DNA of 64,000 nucleotides from Verrucomicrobiales bacterium (GCA_028293125.1 JAQGPJ010000077.1:1-64000); one strand, 5' to 3'. Positions 43,003 to 52,355 are shown, numbered from the stretch's first letter. A program made the numbers and translations. The notes: a model not told the origin generated them from the letters alone.

Positions 43003-44259
43003 ATGAACCTCTCCACCAACCATCAATCCCAAGGACTGAACCGCCGGGAGTTCATGAAGCAGGCCTCGGCCACCGGTGCCGGCACGGCACTGGCCATGGC
43101 CTCCGAAACCCAGGTTTCCCTGCTGGCGGCCCCGGACAGAACCGATGTCCCCGGCGATGAAATTCAGACTCCGGTCAAGACGGTGCCACTGGCTCCGCCG
43201 GACAAGCAGTCGCCCTCCTTGGTTTTGCCGGAGTTGGTGGAGCGGAAGGTGGGCTGGGCCATCGTAGGGCTAGGGCAACTGAGCCTGGAGGAAATCCTGC
43301 CCGCCTTCTCCCAGTGCCGCCTGACACAGCCGGTGGCGCTGGTGAGCGGCCACCCCGACAAGGCGCGCCTGTTGGCCAAAGCCTATGGGGTGAAGGAAAA
43401 TGCCATTCTGGACTACGATTCCTTTGACTCCATGGTGGAGAACAAGGAAATCGAGGTGGTCTATATCGTGCTGCCCAACTCCATGCACGCGGAGTTCACC
43501 ATCCGGGCCCTGCAGGCGGGCAAGCACGTCATCTGCGAGAAGCCCATGGCCGCCAGTGTCGAGGAGTGCCACCAAATGATCGCCGCGGCGGAAAAGGCCA
43601 ACCGGAAGCTCATGATCGCCTACCGGCTGCATTACGAGCCCCTCAACCGAAAGGTCATGGAGATGTGCTCCGCCCAGGCCTTGGGCAAAATCAAGTTGTT
43701 CTCCTCCAGCAACTGCCAGAATGTCCAGGCACCCAACATCCGGCTGAGCACGAAAACCGCGGGCGGGCCGGTGGGGGATGTGGGCGTTTACTCCATCAAT
43801 GCGGCGCGGTATGTGATCGGGGAGGAGCCGGTGGATGTCTATGCCGTGGAGCACCGGCCCGCGGAGGACCCGAGGTTCGCGGAGGTGCCGGAAAGCGTCG
43901 CGTTTGTGCTGCGTTACCCGTCCGGTGTGCTGGCGCACTGCGAATGCTCGTTCGGCACGGCGGGCAGCCAGCGCTACCGGGCGGTGTGTGAGGACGGTTT
44001 TATCGAGATGGATCCCGCCTTTCCCTACCGGGGGCTCAAATTGAGCGTCAGCCGCACCAAAGGCAGCGCCGGCACACCGGAGAAAGCGGATATTCCGATT
44101 CCTCAAATCAACCAGTTCGCCGCGGAGATGGATCACTTTTCTGAGTGCATTCTGAAAAATAAAGACCCGCGCACCCCCGGCAGCATGGGCTTGGCGGATA
44201 TGAAGATCGTCACTGCCATCCGGGAGTCCGCCCGCACCGGCGGACCGGTTAAGATCTGA
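43003..44259 (+). CDS. Tat-exported Gfo/Idh/MocA-family oxidoreductase
   Basis: A 418-residue NAD(P)-dependent sugar-type oxidoreductase. A twin-arginine signal LNRREFMKQASATGAG lies at about 11-26. The Rossmann domain starts at VGWAIVGLGQLS (about 84-95). The signature EKPMA occurs in HVICEKPMAASVEEC, with YRLHYEP and GGPVGDVGVYSINAARY in the C-terminal domain, as in glucose-fructose oxidoreductase of Zymomonas, which is also Tat-exported with its cofactor bound. Substrate is unknown. It lies 151 bases downstream of the PEP-CTERM gene and 132 bases before the ABC ATPase. ATG 43003 is chosen because it places the Tat motif correctly. Confidence 0.93.
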   Translation: MNLSTNHQSQGLNRREFMKQASATGAGTALAMASETQVSLLAAPDRTDVPGDEIQTPVKTVPLAPPDKQSPSLVLPELVERKVGWAIVGLGQLSLEEILPAFSQCRLTQPVALVSGHPDKARLLAKAYGVKENAILDYDSFDSMVENKEIEVVYIVLPNSMHAEFTIRALQAGKHVICEKPMAASVEECHQMIAAAEKANRKLMIAYRLHYEPLNRKVMEMCSAQALGKIKLFSSSNCQNVQAPNIRLSTKTAGGPVGDVGVYSINAARYVIGEEPVDVYAVEHRPAEDPRFAEVPESVAFVLRYPSGVLAHCECSFGTAGSQRYRAVCEDGFIEMDPAFPYRGLKLSVSRTKGSAGTPEKADIPIPQINQFAAEMDHFSECILKNKDPRTPGSMGLADMKIVTAIRESARTGGPVKI

Positions 44260-44391
44260 CCGTGCGCCCGGACAAACGGGCATCGGCCCGCAGGACAGGA
44301 ACGGGGTTGAATCAGGGCCCGCACCGGGCAGAGAATGGGATTTCCCGCCGGTCCGCCGGCTTCCCCTCCGCTTCAGCCCGATTCCCCGCGC

Positions 44392-45411
44392 ATGTCCGTC
44401 CTGTCCCTGAAAGGCGTCACCAAGCATTACCCCCGGACCACGCACGCGGCTCTGGAGGACCTGTCCCTGGAGATTCAGGAGGGGGAAATCCTCAGCGTGA
44501 CGGGTGAGAGCGGCAGCGGCAAGACCACCATGCTGCGGCTCATCGCCGGTCTGGAGGTGCCGGACACCGGCACCATCACTGTGGGGCAACGCACGGTCTG
44601 CGCACCCGGCATGGCTCCCCTGCCGCCTGAAAAACGCGGAGTGGGCATGGTGTTCCAAAACTACGCGCTGTTCCCACACCTGACGGTGCGGGACAATGTG
44701 CTTTACGGTCTTTCCCGCCGCCAAGCCAAGGCGGAGCGCACGGAGATTCTGGCCCGCGTGCTGGCTTTGACCGGGCTGCCGGGCATGGAAAAACGCTATC
44801 CGCACGAGCTTTCAGGCGGGCAGCAGCAGCGGGTGGCCCTGGCCCGCGCCCTGGCTCCGCATCCGCCGGTGATCCTGCTGGATGAGCCCTTCTCCAATCT
44901 CGATGCCAGCCTGCGCCAGCAGCTCCGGGAGGACGTGGGCCGCATTCTCCGAGCCGCCGGCACCACCGCCCTGCTGGTCACGCACGACACCCGTGATGCT
45001 TTGGCGGTATCGGACCGCATCGCGGTGCTGCGCCATGGACGGCTGCAGCAGATTGGCACGCCGATGGAGATTTACCATGAGCCGGCCAACGAGGCCACGG
45101 CGACCCTTTTCGGCAGCATGAACTTCCTGCCGGCGGGCACACTGGGCCGGGCGCGGGAGGCGGGACCGGTGTGGGTCCGCCCCGAGCATTTGGAGGTCAT
45201 CACCCTCCCGGAGCGGGAATCCGCCGCCGGCAGCCTGACGGGAACCGTTTCCCGCAGTCACTTTTACGGCGACCGCCAAGAGGTCTCAGTGGTCTGCGGC
45301 GGGGATGCCGGCGAGGTCTTTGAGCTTTCCGTCATGATGGCTCCAGTGCCGACGCTGCCGGTGGGCGCGCGGGTCACAGTGCGGGAAAAATCCGTCGCTG
45401 CCCATTCCTGA
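44392..45411 (+). CDS. ABC transporter ATP-binding protein, PotA/FbpC-like
   Basis: A 339-residue ATPase: Walker A GESGSGKTT (38-46), Q-loop VFQNYALFPHLTV, signature LSGGQ (140-144), Walker B VILLDEPFSNLD (160-171) and the switch histidine in LLVTHD. The C-terminal third is a TOBE-like regulatory domain (VWVRPEHLEV). This architecture belongs to importers of iron, polyamines, sulfate or molybdate. The adjacent gene, however, encodes an FtsX/MacB-like permease rather than a binding-protein-dependent one, and no substrate-binding protein is near. Either the two genes form an unusual pair or this ATPase serves another permease. Only 20 bases separate them. Confidence 0.92.
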   Translation: MSVLSLKGVTKHYPRTTHAALEDLSLEIQEGEILSVTGESGSGKTTMLRLIAGLEVPDTGTITVGQRTVCAPGMAPLPPEKRGVGMVFQNYALFPHLTVRDNVLYGLSRRQAKAERTEILARVLALTGLPGMEKRYPHELSGGQQQRVALARALAPHPPVILLDEPFSNLDASLRQQLREDVGRILRAAGTTALLVTHDTRDALAVSDRIAVLRHGRLQQIGTPMEIYHEPANEATATLFGSMNFLPAGTLGRAREAGPVWVRPEHLEVITLPERESAAGSLTGTVSRSHFYGDRQEVSVVCGGDAGEVFELSVMMAPVPTLPVGARVTVREKSVAAHS

Positions 45412-45431
45412 AGCTGGTCACCCTTCATTTT

Positions 45432-48011
45432 ATGACTGCCGCGCTTTCCACTTTGACGGTCCTGCTGCGGGCGGCGTGGCGGGGCTGGCAGGCGAAGCCC
45501 TTCGCGGCGGCGCTGAATGTGTTCGGCCTGGCTATCGGAGTTTCCGTTTACCTGGCGGTGCAGATTGTGAACCACAGCGCCACGCGGGCATTTCAGGCGG
45601 GCATTGATCTGGTGGCGGGCCGGAGTGATCTGGAAATCACCGCCGTGGGCGGCGTGGACGAGACCGTCTGGCCGAAGCTGGCGGGATTCCCCGGTCTCAA
45701 AGCCGCCACCCCCATTGTGGAGAGCCATGCGCCCCTGCCGGACCATCCCGGCGAGTATCTGCGGATGGTTGGGGTGGATCCTTTCACGGCGGGACCGTTT
45801 CTTGAACCCTTCGCAGGTTCTGAAACCACGGCGTGGGAGGGTGGCGACGGACTCGGGGCCTGGCTGTCCAGCGGCCACTCTATCGCGGTGGACGCCGCGT
45901 GGGCGGGAAAGCTGGGCCTGAAATCCGGTTCCCCGCTCAGGATTGCGGCGCGCGGGGAAGTGGTGACGGTCACGGTCGCCGGCACCTTCCGGCAGGATCC
46001 GGGCCGTGGCGCGTCCATGCGCAACGCCTTTCTGGACGTGGGCTGGGCGCAGGAACTGCTGGACATGCCGGGCCGGCTCAGCAGCATCCAGCTCATCGCC
46101 GCTGATCCCGCCAAAGCGATGGAGCTGGCGGAGGCCCTGAAAACCATCCTGCCGCCCGGCACCCAGGTTAATCCTCCGGCGCAGCGGAACCGTCAGGTGG
46201 GGCTGATGCTTCAGGGATTCCAGTTGAACCTCACCGCTCTCAGCATGGTTTCGCTGCTGGCCGGCGTTTTTCTGATTGGAAACACCATTGCAGCCTCCGT
46301 GGTGCGGCAGCGGCGGGAAATCGGGGTGCTGCGCTCCATCGGCGCTTCCCGCACCCAGGTGCGGATGGTCTTTCTGACGGAAGCCGCGGTTTCGGCAGTG
46401 CTGGGGGCCATGCTGGGGGTCCCCTTGGCACGGCTGCTGGCGGGTGGGCTGCTGGAGGGGGTGTCACAGACGATTTCCGCCCACTACGTCCTCCTGAGCA
46501 TTGACCAAGTGTGGGTTTCCCCGCTGCATGTGGCCCAAGCGGCGGGCTGCGGGCTGCTGGCGGCTCTGGCGGGTGCATGGCTGCCGGCGCGGGAGGCCTC
46601 GGAGGTGGATCCCGTGGCCGTGCTGCGGCTGGGGCGGAATCTGGAGGCCCGCCCGCCGCAGTTGAGAGTTTCCCTGACCGCCGCCGCCGGGCTGCTGCTG
46701 GCCAGCGGCCTGCTGGGGGTGCTGGCGCTGCGCACGGGGCCGCCTTGGCTGAGTTTCGGGTCCTGCCTGGCGCTGGTGCTGGGGTTTGTGATGCTGGGCC
46801 GGCCGGCCGCGAGGCTGTCGGCCTGGGCGGTGGAGCGTGGCACGCGGGCACTGGCCGGCCTGCTGCTGCTGCGTATGGGGGCGGCGCATCTGCGGCGTGC
46901 ACTGCACCGCGCGGTGCCGGTCATCGCGGCGCTGCTCACCTCCGTGGCCATGGTGCTGGGGGTGACGATCATGATCCACTCCTTCCGGGGAACGCTGAAG
47001 CTGTGGGTGGATGAGACCCTGAAGGCGGACCTCTACGCCGCGCCCGCCGCCAATGAGACGGTGCGCCGGGGCAGTGAACTGCCGGCGGAAATGATCCGCT
47101 TCCTGCAATCGCATCCCGATGTCCGGGAGGTGGAAACCCTGCGTGAGGAGCGGGTGATTCTGAGCGACGGTGGCGAATACTCCCTGAAAACCGTGGACCG
47201 CCCGCCGGAGCGCCCACTGTCCTGGGTGGGAGGCCGGGAGGGGGCGCAGGATGCCGCGTGGAGGCTGCCGGACCATGTGGGGATCAGTGAAATCCTCGCC
47301 AACCGCCTGGGACTGAAGACCGGACAGCGGCTGGTCCTGCGGACGCCGCACGGTCCGGTGGAATTCACCGTCTCGGGGATTTTTTATGACTATGCCGAGG
47401 ATCAGGGCTGCCTGTATCTGACCCCGGGGAACCACGCCCGTCACTGGCCCGGCACCGGAGCCCATGCCGTGGCCGTGTTTTTGAAGGACCCCATGCGCGC
47501 CGCCGCGCTGGAGGAGGAGCTGCGCGCCAATTTCAGTCAGGACACCGCCTTGGCGCTGTATGCCAACCGGGCGCTGAGGGACCGGGTTTTCGGTATTTTC
47601 GACCAGACCTTCGCCGTCACGGAGCTGCTGCGCGTCATCGCCATGGCGGTGGCGTTGCTGGGGATCGTGCTGGCGCTGAGCACGCTGGTGGCGGAGCGGG
47701 CCTATGAAATCGCGGTGCTGCGGAGCATCGGAGCCGGGCGCGGGCAGGTGGCGGCGGTCCATCTGGCGGAGGCCGGGCTCATTGGACTGGTCTCCGCCGT
47801 GCTGGGGGCGGTCTGCGGCCTGCTGCTGGCCATGATCCTGACCTGGGTCGTGAACAAGGCGTTTTTCGGGTGGACGGTACGCTTCTCCGTGCCCTGGGCG
47901 GAACTCGCCTGGACGCCGGTCTGGGTCACCGCCTGCGCCCTCGCCGCCGGTTTGATCCCCGCTTGGAAAGCCGCCCGCGCCCCTCTGGCGGCGGCGCTGA
48001 GGTCCGAGTAG
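45432..48011 (+). CDS. FtsX/MacB-like ABC transporter permease, duplicated form
   Basis: An 859-residue membrane protein with two MacB-type halves. A first helix (about 24-44) is followed by a periplasmic MacB-like domain (about 48-255) and an FtsX block of three or four helices (about 260-400) with VRQRREIGVLRSIGASRTQV. A second set follows: helices near 415-465, an extracytoplasmic domain (about 520-700), and the C-terminal FtsX block with LVAERAYEIAVLRSIGAGRGQV. Such permeases export lipoproteins, peptides or lipids, or drive periplasmic proteins mechanically. The neighbouring ATPase is of importer type, which is unusual. Confidence 0.9.
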   Translation: MTAALSTLTVLLRAAWRGWQAKPFAAALNVFGLAIGVSVYLAVQIVNHSATRAFQAGIDLVAGRSDLEITAVGGVDETVWPKLAGFPGLKAATPIVESHAPLPDHPGEYLRMVGVDPFTAGPFLEPFAGSETTAWEGGDGLGAWLSSGHSIAVDAAWAGKLGLKSGSPLRIAARGEVVTVTVAGTFRQDPGRGASMRNAFLDVGWAQELLDMPGRLSSIQLIAADPAKAMELAEALKTILPPGTQVNPPAQRNRQVGLMLQGFQLNLTALSMVSLLAGVFLIGNTIAASVVRQRREIGVLRSIGASRTQVRMVFLTEAAVSAVLGAMLGVPLARLLAGGLLEGVSQTISAHYVLLSIDQVWVSPLHVAQAAGCGLLAALAGAWLPAREASEVDPVAVLRLGRNLEARPPQLRVSLTAAAGLLLASGLLGVLALRTGPPWLSFGSCLALVLGFVMLGRPAARLSAWAVERGTRALAGLLLLRMGAAHLRRALHRAVPVIAALLTSVAMVLGVTIMIHSFRGTLKLWVDETLKADLYAAPAANETVRRGSELPAEMIRFLQSHPDVREVETLREERVILSDGGEYSLKTVDRPPERPLSWVGGREGAQDAAWRLPDHVGISEILANRLGLKTGQRLVLRTPHGPVEFTVSGIFYDYAEDQGCLYLTPGNHARHWPGTGAHAVAVFLKDPMRAAALEEELRANFSQDTALALYANRALRDRVFGIFDQTFAVTELLRVIAMAVALLGIVLALSTLVAERAYEIAVLRSIGAGRGQVAAVHLAEAGLIGLVSAVLGAVCGLLLAMILTWVVNKAFFGWTVRFSVPWAELAWTPVWVTACALAAGLIPAWKAARAPLAAALRSE

Positions 48012-48124
48012 GACCCTTCAATCCGGCATCCGCCATGGGGTCATGCTCCGGGCGCATTCCACAGGCGTGCCGATGGAAAAAAATTGCGGACAGATTCCGC
48101 AAATTCCCATATGGCTTCCCAATC

Positions 48125-48772
48125 ATGCCCGTCCGCTGTCCGTTGCTGTTTTTCCTTCTGCTCCTGGCCCCGGCGGCGGTGCTCCGGGCGGCGGACTTCA
48201 AGCGGGACATCGCACCCATTTTCAAAGCCAAATGCCACGAATGCCACAGTGAGAAGGCGGGGAAGGAAAAGAACGGGTATGTCTTTGACAACTTGGAGCG
48301 GCTGAAATCCGACATTGGCCCCTCCTGCCAAATTGTGCCTGGCAAGCCGGAGGAAAGCCCGCTGATGGAATTGCTGACCGCAGCCGCCGGAGACAAGCGC
48401 CGGATGCCGCCCAAGGGGGAGGGACTGACGCCCAAAGAGTTGAAGCTGATGCGTGAATGGATCAGGGAGGGGGCACTGCTGGAGAAAGGCCCCTCCTCCA
48501 AACCCGGCGGTCTCCCGCCGCCCAAGCCGGCGGAAAACAAGCCCGGCCCCTCCAAACCCAATGCCCCCGCCACCCCGCCGGAGAAATGGACCAGCACCAC
48601 CGGCGAGGTGATCGAGGCCGGCTTTGTCGCGATGGAGGGGGAAACCGTGGTTTTGAAAATGACCAACCGCAGCCAGCCCTACCGCGTGCCACTGTCCCGG
48701 CTGAATGAGGAGAGCCGGAAAAGAGCCTTGGAGCGCGCCAAGTCCCCGCCGGTCTCAAGGGGCGGGAATTGA
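48125..48772 (+). CDS. Small exported PSCyt1-SHD1 protein
   Basis: A 215-residue protein. The signal peptide (about 1-23) precedes a heme-binding PSCyt1 domain with CHECH (37-41) and the usual MPPKGEGLTPKELKLMREWI block. A Pro/Lys-rich linker (about 125-158) leads to an SHD1-like domain (SLA1 homology domain 1) with WTSTTGEVIEAGFVAMEGE and VPLSRLNEESRKRAL. PSCyt1 plus SHD1 proteins are found in Planctomycetes and Verrucomicrobia; function is unknown. Here there is no DUF1553 or DUF1501 partner. ATG 48125 is chosen because it gives a clean signal peptide; the frame is open further upstream inside the permease gene's 3' end. Confidence 0.87.
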   Translation: MPVRCPLLFFLLLLAPAAVLRAADFKRDIAPIFKAKCHECHSEKAGKEKNGYVFDNLERLKSDIGPSCQIVPGKPEESPLMELLTAAAGDKRRMPPKGEGLTPKELKLMREWIREGALLEKGPSSKPGGLPPPKPAENKPGPSKPNAPATPPEKWTSTTGEVIEAGFVAMEGETVVLKMTNRSQPYRVPLSRLNEESRKRALERAKSPPVSRGGN

Positions 48773-48817
48773 ATTGAAATCCACCCCAAGGAAGCGTTCA
48801 CTGGGATTGCCCCCGCC

Positions 48818-49342
48818 ATGATGCTCAGACTTCTTTTTCTTCTGCCGATTCTGTTCCTTTCCGCCTGTTCGAAGCCCGAAAAGGCCGACACTGACCACAC
48901 CGGACTGGAGACGCCTGCCGGCGAGGCCGTGCTGCGCCACGTGCTCAGCGTCTGTCCCCACCGCAGCGAGGCCAAACAGCTGACGATTGTCCTCGGCGAT
49001 AAAATGGAGCCCGCCAGCAAAGCCTTTGAAGGAAAATTCAGCGACACCGGCCTGCTGGTGACCCCTTCAAAAAAACTGGAGGCCGGCATGGCCAACGGCC
49101 AGGTGCGGATCTATGACAGCGTCACCCAGGAGCCGCCCATCATCATCCAGCTCAGCAGTCTCATTGAGGAGCCCGCGTCCGTTCCCACCTTTAAAGCCAA
49201 GGCCGCATGGTCCTGGAAGGACAAGGCCAAACGATTCATCTATACGGTGAAGGCCAAACCGGATGGCGCCTTCGACATCAAACAGGAGGAGGAAGTGCCC
49301 ATCGCCCCGCGCAATCAGGACGGGATGCGTGAGGTGAAATAA
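48818..49342 (+). CDS. Putative lipoprotein of unknown function
   Basis: A 174-residue protein beginning MMLRLLFLLPILFLSAC, a textbook lipoprotein signal with the cysteine at 17. The mature part contains LTIVLGDKMEPASKAFEGKF and VRIYDSVTQEPPIIIQLSSL; no domain is recognised. Composition is less GC-biased than flanking genes. It lies 45 bases downstream of the PSCyt1-SHD1 gene and 49 bases before the next gene, so co-transcription is possible. Confidence 0.75.
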   Translation: MMLRLLFLLPILFLSACSKPEKADTDHTGLETPAGEAVLRHVLSVCPHRSEAKQLTIVLGDKMEPASKAFEGKFSDTGLLVTPSKKLEAGMANGQVRIYDSVTQEPPIIIQLSSLIEEPASVPTFKAKAAWSWKDKAKRFIYTVKAKPDGAFDIKQEEEVPIAPRNQDGMREVK

Positions 49343-49391
49343 CCCCAGGCCCGGAAGCGGACCCCGCCGGATACGGAACCGGATCAACCAG

Positions 49392-49787
49392 ATGTCCACT
49401 TCGCATAAAGAGGAGATACTGAGGGAGACCATTCACTGTATGGTGATGTGGGGGGACGGGAAGGCGGAGGTGCTGGCCAAGCTGGCGGCCAACGGAATCA
49501 CCGGGGAGGCGGCGGAGGCCATGCACCGGCAGGCTTTTTCGGAGCGGGTGGCGGCCATCCGGCATGATGCCTGGAACACGATGGAATACGGTCTGTTCTG
49601 GCTGGTGGTGGGCGTGGGTGCGCATTATGAACTCCGGTGCTGGACAGGGCTGCATGGAATCCCGGGAAGCTTTTTCCGTTTTGTCTGGCCCGCGGTGCTT
49701 TACGGCGCGTGGCAGTTCTGCATAGGTCTGACCGAAATGATGTTCGCCCACCACCGGCAAGGCTCCCTGGCTGATAATGAGGACTGA
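49392..49787 (+). CDS. Small membrane protein of unknown function
   Basis: A 131-residue protein. The first 65 residues are a soluble helical region (EILRETIHCMVMWGDGKAEVLAKL). Two hydrophobic segments follow (about 67-80, YGLFWLVVGVGAHY, and about 95-115, VWPAVLYGAWQFCIGLTEMMF). No family is recognised. The end overlaps the mutY start by 11 bases, so the two are probably co-translated, though a functional link is not evident. Confidence 0.7.
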   Translation: MSTSHKEEILRETIHCMVMWGDGKAEVLAKLAANGITGEAAEAMHRQAFSERVAAIRHDAWNTMEYGLFWLVVGVGAHYELRCWTGLHGIPGSFFRFVWPAVLYGAWQFCIGLTEMMFAHHRQGSLADNED

Positions 49788-50838
49788 TCCGTGGCGGGAA
49801 GCGGCGGGCATGGGAATTTCCGGTGCCTTCAAGGGGGTGGACCGGACTGCTGTTTTCCAGTCCCGGCTCCTGGCCTGGTTCAGGTCTGAGGGCCGGGACT
49901 ATCCATGGCGGCGGACCCGTGATCCCTACGCCATCCTGGTTTCGGAGATGATGCTGCAACAGACGCAGATCGCCACCGTGCTGGGGCGTGGTTATTATCA
50001 GCGCTGGATGGAAGCCTTTCCGGATGTGGTCTCCCTGGCCGCCGCTCCGGAGCCGGAGGTTCTGCGGGTATGGGAGGGACTGGGATACTACAGCCGGGCG
50101 CGGAATCTTCACAAAACAGCCCAGGCGGTCCTGACGGAGCACGGCGGCGTTTTCCCCCGCAGTGTGGAGGGCCTGCTGACCCTGCCGGGCATCGGGCGTT
50201 ATACCGCCGGGGCGGTGGCCTCCTTCGCATGGAACCTGCCCGCCGCACTGGTGGACGGCAATGTGGCCCGCGTGCTGACCCGCCTGCTGGCCTGCGATGA
50301 GGAGATCGACCGCCCTGCCGTCCAGCAGAAGCTGAATGATTGGGCGGCGGCGCTGCTGAACCGTGATGAGCCCCGCCTGCACAACAGTGCCATCATGGAA
50401 CTGGGACAGCGGATCTGCACCCCGCGCGCGCCGGCCTGCCTGATCTGTCCGGTGCGCAGCGTCTGCGCCTCCGCCGGACCGGATGCCGTCAAACGCCCCC
50501 GGAAGCGCGCCGCGCGGGAGACGGTGCTGGTGACGGAGCACGCTCTCTTCGCCCTCCGGAAGGGAAAACTCCTTCTGCATCAGGAATCCGGCCGCCGCCG
50601 CCAAGGACTCTGGAAACTGCCGGAGCGCTCAACCGATGAGGTTCACGGCCTGCCGGAAATCCTGACTGCGCCCTACACCATTACTCATCACCGGGTCACG
50701 CTGCACGTTTACGAATCCCGGGAAGCCATCGCCGGCCCCGGCGAAACCTGGCATCCGCTGGCGGAGGTGGAGGCCCTGCCCATGCCGGGTCCTTACCGCA
50801 AGGCACTGAACCGCATTATGGAAAACAGGCTTTTGTGA
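49777..50838 (+). CDS. mutY: A/G-specific adenine glycosylase MutY
   Basis: A 353-residue base-excision repair enzyme that removes adenine mispaired with 8-oxoguanine. The catalytic Glu57 lies in SEMMLQQTQ, the helix-hairpin-helix is LPGIGRYTAGAV (136-147) with catalytic Asp160 (LVDGNVARVL), and the [4Fe-4S] cluster ligands are Cys214, 221, 224 and 230 in C-x6-C-x2-C-x5-C spacing. The C-terminal NUDIX-like 8-oxoG recognition domain follows (LWKLPERSTDE, TITHHRVTLHV). Start is ATG 49777; ATG 49810 is an alternative. An OGG1-like glycosylase is encoded about 27 kb away in the same window. Confidence 0.96.
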   Translation: MRTDPWREAAGMGISGAFKGVDRTAVFQSRLLAWFRSEGRDYPWRRTRDPYAILVSEMMLQQTQIATVLGRGYYQRWMEAFPDVVSLAAAPEPEVLRVWEGLGYYSRARNLHKTAQAVLTEHGGVFPRSVEGLLTLPGIGRYTAGAVASFAWNLPAALVDGNVARVLTRLLACDEEIDRPAVQQKLNDWAAALLNRDEPRLHNSAIMELGQRICTPRAPACLICPVRSVCASAGPDAVKRPRKRAARETVLVTEHALFALRKGKLLLHQESGRRRQGLWKLPERSTDEVHGLPEILTAPYTITHHRVTLHVYESREAIAGPGETWHPLAEVEALPMPGPYRKALNRIMENRLL

Positions 50839-50881
50839 GAATATCCTCCGAAACGGGAGAACAGGACGGGAACAGGCTCGG

Positions 50882-51304
50882 CTATTTCATCGCGGCGGCA
50901 AAATCACGATGCACCACCACTCTCAAGAATCCTGACCGGGGATCCCATCCACGGAGAAAGGCGGACTGCGGCTTGTCCTCACAGGCGCGGCAGGCCGGCA
51001 TATCCACCCGGATCACTTTGGCTCCCGACGTTCCGCGGAAGACCGAGGGAAGCAGCCGGGCCAAAATGAACCGCAGGGCGAAATCGGCTTCTTCCCTTTC
51101 CGCCACCAGCTTCGCCATAGCGTGGCCGGTTGCCTCCGCCGCGCAGTGGAAGCAGACGCGGGGCAGTTTCATCCCTTCCCGGATCTGAACGATTTTGTGG
51201 ACGATTTCGGGACCGTTCACATCCACCGGCTGCTGGCAGGAGGGGCAGGTTTCATCGTTTCTCAGCAGGACTCTATTGAAGCAGTGGGGGCATTGGACAA
51301 GCAT
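50882..51304 (-). CDS. Zinc-ribbon protein of unknown function
   Basis: A 140-residue protein with three CxxC pairs: Cys5/Cys8 (CPHC), Cys20/Cys23 (CPSC), Cys51/Cys54 (CFHC), plus Cys105/Cys108 (CRAC), four pairs in all. This suggests two zinc-binding sites, one an N-terminal rubredoxin-like ribbon. The segment between holds helices (AKLVAEREEADFALRFILARLL). No named family is recognised. It is the last gene of a leftward operon, 4 bases after the GT9 gene. DNA binding or a metal-storage or redox role are all possible. Confidence 0.78.
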   Translation of the reverse strand: MLVQCPHCFNRVLLRNDETCPSCQQPVDVNGPEIVHKIVQIREGMKLPRVCFHCAAEATGHAMAKLVAEREEADFALRFILARLLPSVFRGTSGAKVIRVDMPACRACEDKPQSAFLRGWDPRSGFLRVVVHRDFAAAMK

Positions 51305-51308
51305 GGCG

Positions 51309-52355
51309 TCAGTTTTGAGGAAGAGATTGCGCCCACGCAGCCACGGTGGGAATGGCGCTGTCAGGGAAAGGGATATCCTGCCTGCAGACTCCGGGATCCA
51401 GTTCCCCGCTCCGCATCAGGCGGCCGGCCTTCCAGACGGTGGTGCCGGGATGCCAGGGACCGACCTTCCGGGGATCGGACCAGGTGTGCAGGCTGAGAAC
51501 ATTTGGCGTCAGGGCGGCGGCGATGTGCATGGGGCCACTGTCCACGCTGATGACGCTCCGCGCCCGGCGGATCAGCCAGATGAGCTCAGGCAGGGTGGTG
51601 GCGTTCAGCAGTGAAACCGCATTCGGCGGCAGGTTGGGCAGGGCGGCCGTGCCGCCATCCGCCCGCCCTGCGATCAGGACCGGCAGCGGTGCCAGTTTCT
51701 GACAAAGCCGGACCACTTGGCCGGCGGACAGGGATTTGCCTTTTCCCCGGCTGAAAGGATGCAGCACCACCGCGCCCGGCGGCACGGTGCCGTCCGGCAA
51801 AGCGGTGGGAGCGCTGCCGTGTGGAAGCGGAAACTCCAGCGGTCCATCGGCTCCGAGCGCGCGGGGCAGCGCCAGGGAGCGCTCGATGGCGTGGGCGTTG
51901 GAATCGACCGCAATGACCGTGCGGTGAAACCACCGCGCGCCCTCCCGACTGTCGCTGAAGCCGATGCGCACGGGAGCCTGGCTGGCACGGGCGATGAGGC
52001 CGCTGCGCAGGAGGCCCTGAAAATCGAGCGCAGCGTCGGGTCGGACAGCGGATGACAGGTTTTTCAGCCAGCGGTGGAACCGCAGGAGGCCGGCGGCGCC
52101 GCGGAAGTTCTCCCGTGGGAATGCCAGAGTTCCGGCGAGGTCGGGATTGCCATCCAGCAGGGAGGCGAAGGCGGGATTCACGAGCCAGGTGAACGCCAGG
52201 TCCGGAAACCGCCGCTTCAGCAGATGCACGGACGGCAGGGTGTGGACGATATCCCCCAGGGAGCTGGGTTTGATGATCAGGGCGCTCCGGCAGGCGCTGA
52301 GATCGGGCAGGGCGGAGGGCATGTGGAGCGCAACAGGTATCAATCGCTCTGGCAT
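51309..52355 (-). CDS. Glycosyltransferase family 9 (heptosyltransferase-like)
   Basis: A 348-residue GT-B glycosyltransferase. N-terminal motif IIKPSSLGDIVHTLPSVHLLK and C-terminal nucleotide-sugar motif SVDSGPMHIAAALTPNVLSLH are diagnostic of the ADP-heptose:LPS heptosyltransferase family (WaaC/WaaF/WaaQ). The expected substrate is the inner core of lipopolysaccharide, in the cytoplasm at the inner membrane. No other LPS core gene is adjacent. Its start overlaps the preceding small gene by 16 bases and its end is 4 bases from the zinc-ribbon gene, so the three form one transcription unit. Confidence 0.93.
   Translation of the reverse strand: MPERLIPVALHMPSALPDLSACRSALIIKPSSLGDIVHTLPSVHLLKRRFPDLAFTWLVNPAFASLLDGNPDLAGTLAFPRENFRGAAGLLRFHRWLKNLSSAVRPDAALDFQGLLRSGLIARASQAPVRIGFSDSREGARWFHRTVIAVDSNAHAIERSLALPRALGADGPLEFPLPHGSAPTALPDGTVPPGAVVLHPFSRGKGKSLSAGQVVRLCQKLAPLPVLIAGRADGGTAALPNLPPNAVSLLNATTLPELIWLIRRARSVISVDSGPMHIAAALTPNVLSLHTWSDPRKVGPWHPGTTVWKAGRLMRSGELDPGVCRQDIPFPDSAIPTVAAWAQSLPQN

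Noticed and set aside
46464-47762. Leftward open frame opposite the FtsX permease
   Set aside because: Shadow; Arg/Pro/Gln-rich translation without membrane helices or domains.
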